64,000 nt of DNA from Procambarus clarkii (lineage: Eukaryota > Arthropoda > Malacostraca > Decapoda > Cambaridae), in assembly GCF_040958095.1 (NCBI RefSeq), contig NC_091217.1, positions 10,299,880 to 10,363,879 on the forward strand. Reading direction: 5' to 3'. This document shows positions 57,489-64,000 of the stretch, in pieces (positions within the stretch are counted from its first letter, which is position 1; every line of letters starts with the position of its first letter). The translations under genes and the position numbers were made by a program. The notes below the pieces were generated by a model. It searched no databases. It was not told where the DNA came from and worked only from the letters and a program-made list of their open reading frames with translations.

Positions 57489-58790
57489 ATGGGAATTGAT
57501 TTGGAGGAAGGAGGTAATAAAAGTATGTGTTTGTGGGAGAAAGGAATTGGCAAAACGATCAGGGAAAGAGAAGGTCCGCAAAATAACAATTCACTTAGGG
57601 TATATTACACTAACAGTAGAAGTCTAAGAAATAAAATTAACGAATTAAATGCTCTTGTCTGCACAGAAAAAATAGATATTATTGCACTTACCGAAACGTG
57701 GATGAATGTAGAAAATAGAGAACTATTAGCTGAATATCAAATATATGGATTTAAACTATTTCACACAGATAGATATATTAGACGAGGAGGTGGAGTAGCC
57801 ATATATGTTAGGGACAATTTGAAATGTAGTCTCAAAGAGGGAATCAAAACAGAGCCACACACAGAAACTATTTGGATTGAATTAAACGAAAAAGCTAATA
57901 ATATTATAATAGGAGTAATATATAGGCCACCAAATTTAGACAGAATGGAAGCAAAGCATCTATGGGATGAAATATCTAGAGCATCTAGATCTAACAGTAT
58001 TTATGTCATGGGTGACTTTAATTTTAGCGGAATAAACTGGTTGAACAAAACAGGGAATAGTGAAGCAGAAGATTTTCTAGAATTAATTGACGATTGCTTT
58101 CTTACGCAACACATTAAGGAACCAACACGGGAAAATAATATTTTAGATTTAGTGTTAACTAACAGGGAAACGCAAATTAATGACATCGAAATAGGGAGTG
58201 AGCTAGGGAGCAGTGATCACAAAGAAATCAGATTTAGCATAGAATGGAATAGACCAGTAGGAGAAAATTCTGTTAAAGTGCCAGATTTTCGAAAAGCTGA
58301 TTTTAATAGCCTAAGAAATTTTTTGGGTCAAATTGATTGGAAAGGCTTGGGTATGGGGTGTGGGCCGGTCTTGGAGCGAGACATGAACCCAGCGATAGGT
58401 GACTTAAATGGGGATTTCGATGTGGATTCAATATATAACTTATTTAAGAATATTCTAAACAAAGCACAGGAACGTAGTATACCATACAAATTGAATAGAT
58501 CGTATACTAATGACCCAAAGTGGATAACAAAGAATTTGAAGAACCTTATAGGTAAAAAGAGAGCTTGGTACAAAAGGATTAAAAATGGGGAGGTCACTTT
58601 AGAACAGGAATTCGTACAACTGGTTAGAAATGTTAAAAAAGAGATAAGGAAAGCAAAAAGAAACTATGAAGTTCGCATAGCAGGGCAAGCAAAGACAAAT
58701 CCTAAAGGGTTTTTTCAGTTATATCGTACTAAGACTAGGGAAAGGATAGGTCCATTAAAAACTGAGACAGGTCAAATAACAGATAGTGAT
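57489..58790 (+). pseudogene. CR1 copy A ORF2, N-terminal part (endonuclease)
   Basis: ATG at 57489. The endonuclease is complete, with ALTETWMN, GDFNFSGINW and SSDHKEI. The frame then passes into the 5' end of copy B and stops at about 58826. The reverse transcriptase part of this copy lies at 62725 onward. Confidence 0.9.
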
Positions 58791-58817
58791 AATATCACTG
58801 ATAGTGATATTATCACT
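58785..58817. repeat. 33-bp hairpin at the insertion junction
   Basis: AGTGATAATATCACT (58785-58799), GAT, AGTGATATTATCACT (58803-58817). The first six bases are target DNA; the rest is new or 5' end sequence. Confidence 0.85.
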
Positions 58818-58851
58818 ATTATATAACAGATTGTTATATTATCATAGCAAT

Positions 58852-59703
58852 ATGGAAGTTGTAGTGAAGGACCTGGTGACTCTAGTGGGAGCCCTGAGGA
58901 CAGAGTTGGACTCTCTGCGGGAGGAGGTGCGTCAGCTTAAAAAACAACGAGAAGTAACGAAGGAGGAGACCAGCAGTAAAGGGACCTCGTCTTGGAGAGT
59001 TGCGAAAGACAGGGGCCTTAAGAAGACTTTGATAAAGCCGCCTTCAAACGTCATAGCAACTTCAAATTCATTTGACGTTTTGGAGGACGAGTGCTGTGGA
59101 GAGACTGTGGATCGCGCAAAAGGGAAAGCAACGAAGAGAAAGGAAGCGCAGGCCCCTCAGAAAGTAAAGGAAGTACCTAAGCAAACATTAGTTGTGGGAG
59201 ATTCCCAGATAAGGTATTTGGATAGAACGTTTTGTGCTAGAGATAGGGGGAACAGGTTAAGGGTTTGCTATCCCGGAGCTGGCATTGGTGATATTATAAA
59301 CAACATGAATGATATTATGGCTGGTAATGGGAACAATCCCATTATTTGCATTAGCGTGGGAGGAAATGATGTTGGTCGAGTCAGGAGTGAGGAACTGATT
59401 CAGAGGTATAAAACAGCCATAGAGTTAGTTAGGAGCAAGGGAGGAATCCCGATCATATGTGGCATTCTTCCAAGAAAGGGAGTGGGAAATGAATGGATAT
59501 CGAGGGCACTTGGTGTCAATTGCCGGCTGGAAAGATATTGCAAATCAAATGCAATATCTTTCATAGACAACTGGGAACACTTCTATGGAAGAAATGAAAT
59601 GTATGGTCGTGATGGGGTGCATCTATCGAGAGCTGGGGTTGTTGCTGTTGCGAACTCGCTAGAAGAAGTGGTTAGAGGTGTTTGTTTGGGTTTAAACTGT
59701 TAG
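58852..59703 (+). CDS. CR1 copy B ORF1: coiled coil plus SGNH/GDSL-type esterase domain
   Basis: I start at the ATG at 58852 (MEVVVKDLVTLVG); the frame is open further upstream only from a GTG in junction sequence. 283 codons. Residues 1-45 are a probable coiled coil with LRTELDSLREEVRQLKKQRE; a basic linker follows (KGKATKRKEAQ). The esterase domain spans about 110-275: GDSQ at 116-119 with the nucleophile Ser118, GGND at 170-173 with Asn172, and DGVH at 254-257 with the Asp/His pair. ORF1 proteins of many CR1 elements carry such an esterase; the substrate is unknown, and lipid or membrane contact has been proposed. ORF2 follows with its ATG 11 bases after this stop, so reinitiation is likely. 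All catalytic positions are kept. Confidence 0.92.
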   Translation: MEVVVKDLVTLVGALRTELDSLREEVRQLKKQREVTKEETSSKGTSSWRVAKDRGLKKTLIKPPSNVIATSNSFDVLEDECCGETVDRAKGKATKRKEAQAPQKVKEVPKQTLVVGDSQIRYLDRTFCARDRGNRLRVCYPGAGIGDIINNMNDIMAGNGNNPIICISVGGNDVGRVRSEELIQRYKTAIELVRSKGGIPIICGILPRKGVGNEWISRALGVNCRLERYCKSNAISFIDNWEHFYGRNEMYGRDGVHLSRAGVVAVANSLEEVVRGVCLGLNC

Positions 59704-59714
59704 TAGATAGAGGT

Positions 59715-62651
59715 ATGGGAATTGATTTGGAGGAAGGAGGTAATAAAAGTATGTGTTTGTGGGAGAAAGGAATTGGCAAAACGATCAGGGAAAGAGAAGG
59801 TCCGCAAAATAACAATTCACTTAGGGTATATTACACTAACAGTAGAAGTCTAAGAAATAAAATTAACGAATTAAATGCTCTTGTCTGCACAGAAAAAATA
59901 GATATTATTGCACTTACCGAAACGTGGATGAATGTAGAAAATAGAGAACTATTAGCTGAATATCAAATATATGGATTTAAACTATTTCACACAGATAGAT
60001 ATATTAGACGAGGAGGTGGAGTAGCCATATATGTTAGGGATAATTTGAAATGTAGTCTCAAAGAAGGAATCAAAACAGAGCCACACACAGAAACTATTTG
60101 GATTGAATTAAACGAAAAAGCTAATAATATTATAATAGGAGTAATATATAGGCCACCAAATTTAGACAGAATGGAAGCAAAGCATCTATGGGATGAAATA
60201 TCTAGAGCATCTAGATCTAACAGTATTTATGTCATGGGTGACTTTAATTTTAGCGGAATAAACTGGTTGAACAAAACAGGGAATAGTGAAGCAGAAGATT
60301 TTCTAGAATTAATTGACGATTGCTTTCTTACGCAACACATTAAGGAACCAACACGGGAAAATAATATTTTAGATTTAGTGTTAACTAACAGGGAAACGCA
60401 AATTAATGACATCGAAATAGGGAGTGAGCTAGGGAGCAGTGATCACAAAGAAATCAGATTTAGCATAGAATGGAATAGACCAGTAGGAGAAAATTCTGTT
60501 AAAGTGCCAGATTTTCGAAAAGCTGATTTTAATAGCCTAAGAAATTTTTTGGGTCAAATTGATTGGAAAGGCTTGGGTATGGGGTGTGGGCCGGTCTTGG
60601 AGCGAGACATGAACCCAGCGATAGGTGACTTAAATGGGGATTTCGATGTGGATTCAATATATAACTTATTTAAGAATATTCTAAACAAAGCACAGGAACG
60701 TAGTATACCATACAAATTGAATAGATCGTATACTAATGACCCAAAGTGGATAACAAAGAATTTGAAGAACCTTATAGGTAAAAAGAGAGCTTGGTACAAA
60801 AGGATTAAAAATGGGGAGGTCACTTTAGAACAGGAATTCGTACAACTGGTTAGAAATGTTAAAAAAGAGATAAGGAAAGCAAAAAGAAACTATGAAGTTC
60901 GCATAGCAGGGCAAGCAAAGACAAATCCTAAAGGGTTTTTTCAGTTATATCGTACTAAGACTAGGGAAAGGATAGGTCCATTAAAAACTGAGACAGGTCA
61001 AATAACAGATAGTGATGAAGAGATGAGTAGTATTTTTAATAAATATTTTGTATCTGTATTTACTAAAGAGGAACTTAACAATATGCCTTCAGCCGAACAA
61101 GTCTATGTGGGTGGGGACGAGGACAGGTTGACGAGTTTAGCAGTTACCAGGGAGGATGTTCTTAAACAAATAGTAAAACTCAAACCAAACAAATCCCCAG
61201 GGCCGGATGAAGTGTTTGCTAGGGTGCTTAAAGAATGCAAAGAGGAGCTTTGTGACCCACTGTCAACCATATTTAATAAATCAATAGAGTCAGGCAGAGT
61301 GCCAGAGTTTTGGAAAGTTGCTAATGTGATACCAGTTTTTAAGAAAGGAGATAGATCACTTGCGTCTAACTATCGACCAATTAGCCTAACGTCTATTGTG
61401 GGAAAGTTACTCGAATCTATAATAGCAAATAAAATTCGTCTTCATCTTGAAAAACATAAATTAATAATTGAGTCGCAACATGGTTTTATAAATGGCCGTT
61501 CATGTTTAACAAATTTGTTATCTTTTTATTCTAGCATTGTTGAGGCAGTTGATAGTGGTAAGGATTGCGATGTTGTATACCTTGACTTTAGCAAAGCTTT
61601 TGATACAGTGCCACATGAAAGACTGATTAAAAAAATAGAGTCTCATGGTATTGGGGGTGCTATATTAAGCTGGATTAGGGCATGGCTATACCAAAGGAAA
61701 CAGAGAGTTAGTATAAATGGAATCAAGTCAGAGTGGGAAAATGTTGTAAGTGGAGTGCCTCAAGGCTCTGTCCTGGGACCTCTGTTGTTTATAATATATA
61801 TAAATGATTTAGATTCAGGTTTGAGTAGCAACATTTGCAAATTTGCCGATGATACGAAAATCGGTAGGGAAATTAATTCGGAGGAGGACTCACTATCACT
61901 TCAAGTTGATCTAGATAGGGTTTTGAAATGGTCAAAGGATTGGCAGATGCAGTTTAATGCTGATAAATGTAAAGTTCTGAGGTTAGGTAATGATGATAGA
62001 GTTACAAGATACGAGCTAGATGGTGTTGTGATTGCGAAGTCGGATTGCGAAAGGGATCTGGGAGTTATGATTAGTAAGAATTTAAAACAAAAGGATCAAT
62101 GCATAAATGTTCGTAATAAGGCAAATCGGACACTTGGATTTATTAATCGCAGCGTTAGTAACAAGACACCTGGTGTGGTTCTCAAGCTATATCTTGCTCT
62201 AGTTAGGCCCCATTTAGATTATGCAGTTCAGTTTTGGTCGCCATATTATAGAATGGATATAAATTCACTTGAACGTGTCCAGCGTAGGATGACTAAGTTA
62301 ATTCCCCAAATTAGAAATCTTTCATATGAAGAAAGATTAACAAAGCTTAAGTTGCATTCACTGGAAAGGCGAAGAGTTAGGGGTGACATGATAGAGGTTT
62401 ACAAGTGGATGAATGGACATAACCGGGGGGATATTAATAGGGTATTAAAAGTATCAACACAGGACAGAACACGAAACAATGGATATAAATTGGATAAGTT
62501 TAGATTTAGGAAAGACTTGGGTAAATACTGGTTCAGTAACAGGGTTGTTGATTTGTGGAACCAATTGCCGCGTAACATTGTGGAGGTGGGGTCCCTCGAT
62601 TGTTTCAAGCACGGGTTGGACAAGTATATGAGTGGGATTGGGTGGTTATAG
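59715..62651 (+). CDS. CR1 copy B ORF2: endonuclease and reverse transcriptase, intact
   Basis: ATG at 59715 (MGIDLEEGGN), 978 codons, no stop. The APE-type endonuclease includes ALTETWMN, RRGGGVAIYVRDN, GDFNFSGINW and the SDH motif at about 242-244. The reverse transcriptase includes KSPGPDE (about 493), SLASNYRPISLTSIVGK, the first catalytic Asp in VYLDFSKAFD (about 624), SGVPQGSVLGPLLF, and the FADD active site (710-713). A C-terminal RNA-binding-like region follows, with KTPGVVLKLYLALVRPHLDY and RRRVRGDMIEVYKWMNG. No RNase H domain is present, as usual for CR1. The open frame overlaps the end of ORF1 by 22 bases. It would carry out target-primed reverse transcription in the nucleus. All key residues are present, so it may be active. 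Confidence 0.95.
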   Translation: MGIDLEEGGNKSMCLWEKGIGKTIREREGPQNNNSLRVYYTNSRSLRNKINELNALVCTEKIDIIALTETWMNVENRELLAEYQIYGFKLFHTDRYIRRGGGVAIYVRDNLKCSLKEGIKTEPHTETIWIELNEKANNIIIGVIYRPPNLDRMEAKHLWDEISRASRSNSIYVMGDFNFSGINWLNKTGNSEAEDFLELIDDCFLTQHIKEPTRENNILDLVLTNRETQINDIEIGSELGSSDHKEIRFSIEWNRPVGENSVKVPDFRKADFNSLRNFLGQIDWKGLGMGCGPVLERDMNPAIGDLNGDFDVDSIYNLFKNILNKAQERSIPYKLNRSYTNDPKWITKNLKNLIGKKRAWYKRIKNGEVTLEQEFVQLVRNVKKEIRKAKRNYEVRIAGQAKTNPKGFFQLYRTKTRERIGPLKTETGQITDSDEEMSSIFNKYFVSVFTKEELNNMPSAEQVYVGGDEDRLTSLAVTREDVLKQIVKLKPNKSPGPDEVFARVLKECKEELCDPLSTIFNKSIESGRVPEFWKVANVIPVFKKGDRSLASNYRPISLTSIVGKLLESIIANKIRLHLEKHKLIIESQHGFINGRSCLTNLLSFYSSIVEAVDSGKDCDVVYLDFSKAFDTVPHERLIKKIESHGIGGAILSWIRAWLYQRKQRVSINGIKSEWENVVSGVPQGSVLGPLLFIIYINDLDSGLSSNICKFADDTKIGREINSEEDSLSLQVDLDRVLKWSKDWQMQFNADKCKVLRLGNDDRVTRYELDGVVIAKSDCERDLGVMISKNLKQKDQCINVRNKANRTLGFINRSVSNKTPGVVLKLYLALVRPHLDYAVQFWSPYYRMDINSLERVQRRMTKLIPQIRNLSYEERLTKLKLHSLERRRVRGDMIEVYKWMNGHNRGDINRVLKVSTQDRTRNNGYKLDKFRFRKDLGKYWFSNRVVDLWNQLPRNIVEVGSLDCFKHGLDKYMSGIGWL

Positions 62652-62696
62652 AATAGGAGCTGCCTCGTATGGGCCAATAGGCCTTCTGCAGTTACC

Positions 62697-62724
62697 TTTG
62701 TTCTTATGTTCTTATGTTCTTATG
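62697..62724 (+). repeat. CR1 3' tail, TTCTTATG units
   Basis: Three 8-bp units. The same tail ends the fragment at 20921-21606 and, in inverse form, the copy at 37430. Confidence 0.9.
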
Positions 62725-64000
62725 ATGAAGAGATGAGTAGTATTTTTAATAAATATTTTGTATCTGTATTTACTAAAGAAGAACTTAACAATATGCCTTC
62801 AGCCGAACAAGTCTATGTGGGTGGGGACGAGGACAGGTTGACGAGTTTAGCAGTTACCAGGGAGGATGTTCTTAAACAAATAGTAAAACTCAAACCAAAC
62901 AAATCCCCAGGGCCGGATGAAGTGTTTGCTAGGGTGCTTAAAGAATGCAAAGAGGAGCTTTGTGACCCACTGTCAACCATATTTAATAAATCAATAGAGT
63001 CAGGCAGAGTGCCAGAGTTTTGGAAAGTTGCTAATGTGATACCAGTTTTTAAGAAAGGAGATAGATCACTTGCGTCTAACTATCGACCAATTAGCCTAAC
63101 GTCTATTGTGGGAAAGTTACTCGAATCTATAATAGCAAATAAAATTCGTCTTCATCTTGAAAAACATAAATTAATAATTGAGTCGCAACATGGTTTTATA
63201 AATGGCCGTTCATGTTTAACAAATTTGTTATCTTTTTATTCTAGCATTGTTGAGGCAGTTGATAGTGGTAAGGATTGCGATGTTGTATACCTTGACTTTA
63301 GCAAAGCTTTTGATACAGTGCCACATGAAAGACTGATTAAAAAAATAGAGTCTCATGGTATTGGGGGTGCTATATTAAGCTGGATTAGGGCATGGCTATA
63401 CCAAAGGAAACAGAGAGTTAGTATAAATGGAATCAAGTCAGAGTGGGAAAATGTTGTAAGTGGAGTGCCTCAAGGCTCTGTCCTGGGACCTCTGTTGTTT
63501 ATAATATATATAAATGATTTAGATTCAGGTTTGAGTAGCAACATTTGCAAATTTGCCGATGATACGAAAATCGGTAGGGAAATTAATTCGGAGGAGGACT
63601 CACTATCACTTCAAGTTGATCTAGATAGGGTTTTGAAATGGTCAAAGGATTGGCAGATGCAGTTTAATGCTGATAAATGTAAAGTTCTGAGGTTAGGTAA
63701 TGATGATAGAGTTACAAGATACGAGCTAGATGGTGTTGTGATTGCGAAGTCGGATTGCGAAAGGGATCTGGGAGTTATGATTAGTAAGAATTTAAAACAA
63801 AAGGATCAATGCATAAATGTTCGTAATAAGGCAAATCGGACACTTGGATTTATTAATCGCAGCGTTAGTAACAAGACACCTGGTGTGGTTCTCAAGCTAT
63901 ATCTTGCTCTAGTTAGGCCCCATTTAGATTATGCAGTTCAGTTTTGGTCGCCATATTATAGAATGGATATAAATTCACTTGAACGTGTCCAGCGTAGGAT
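62725..64000 (+). pseudogene. CR1 copy A, 3' part of ORF2 (reverse transcriptase), continues beyond the window
   Basis: It starts GAAGAGATGAGTAGTATTTT and encodes EEMSSIFNKYFVSVF, KSPGPDE, NYRPISLTS, YLDFSKAFDTVPH, SGVPQGSVLGP and FADDTKIG in one open frame to the window edge. It continues exactly where 57489-58790 stops. The copy is inactivated by the insertion only; I noticed no stop in the pieces. Confidence 0.92.

Larger units (their letters stand above)
56888..58790 (+). mobile_element. CR1 copy A, 5' part, interrupted by copy B
   Basis: Starts in ORF1 at TCGCGCAAAAGGG (5'-truncated) and runs through ORF2 to ACAGATAGTGAT. The same copy resumes at 62725 with GAAGAGATGAG. Codons on the two sides are consecutive in the intact ORF2. 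Confidence 0.92.
58791..62724 (+). mobile_element. Full-length CR1 copy B
   Basis: A short 5' region (58791-58851), intact ORF1, intact ORF2 and a 3' end with three TTCTTATG tail units (62699-62724). It sits inside copy A. Target duplication is at most 4 bp (TGAT at 58787-58790 and 62723-62726), which suits CR1. The 5' untranslated region is only about 60 bases, so the promoter may be missing or lie in ORF1; full length is judged from the open frames. Confidence 0.92.

Overview
This window looks like repeat-dominated nuclear DNA of an arthropod, most likely a decapod crustacean (crayfish, lobster or shrimp type). The basis is the set of elements: tRNA-derived SINEs, CR1-type and Jockey/I-type LINEs, a Penelope-like element, a Ty3/gypsy-like LTR element, TA-flanked MITEs carrying blocks of the arthropod telomere motif TTAGG, and many mini- and microsatellites. 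The species cannot be fixed from the sequence alone. I see no convincing single-copy host gene, no rRNA, no functional tRNA gene and no CRISPR array. Most very long open frames are satellite arrays whose unit length is a multiple of three.

Layout. 1-670: decayed Penelope-like GIY-YIG end and a foldback-type repeat. 841-2249: 27-bp satellite. 2765-4412: Jockey/I-type LINE remnant split by a SINE, then LINE and SINE tails with GT/CA runs. 5401-5912: 30-bp minisatellite. 6168-7864: two antisense copies of a LINE I call LINE A, each ending in a GT/CA run. 8058-9112: TA runs, a 389-bp MITE and a Penelope-like fragment. 9375-10246: 15-bp GC-rich minisatellite. 11160-12846: a longer Jockey/I-type LINE on the minus strand. 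15079-17395: a second 15-bp satellite, recurring at 18769-18873. 19330-23640: foldback element, CR1, LINE A and SINE fragments. 24171-26045: two minisatellites.

26911-44246 is one 30-bp satellite field, about 7.5 kb or 250 units, with higher-order repeats. It is split by an LTR retrotransposon (27479-33462, identical-looking LTRs, reverse transcriptase missing) and by a 5'-truncated CR1 (37430-41247). 44293-51745 holds six or seven further minisatellites, including a 1.8-kb array of a 10-bp unit with no indels. 51929-53469 is a TA-rich cluster with two 389-bp MITEs in opposite orientation and a 400-bp near-perfect palindrome containing a hammerhead-ribozyme-like fold. 54040-56710 holds an I/Jockey-type LINE end, a SINE and two minisatellites. 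56725-64000 is a nest: a CR1 copy broken into LINE A, itself split by a full-length CR1 copy (58791-62724) with intact ORF1 (SGNH esterase) and ORF2 (endonuclease plus reverse transcriptase).

How the parts work together. CR1 copies are nearly identical and at least one looks intact, so CR1 is probably recently active. LINE A 3' ends recur as tails of a SINE and repeatedly carry CA runs, which suggests both SINE parasitism and microsatellite seeding. The satellites act as landing sites for retroelements.
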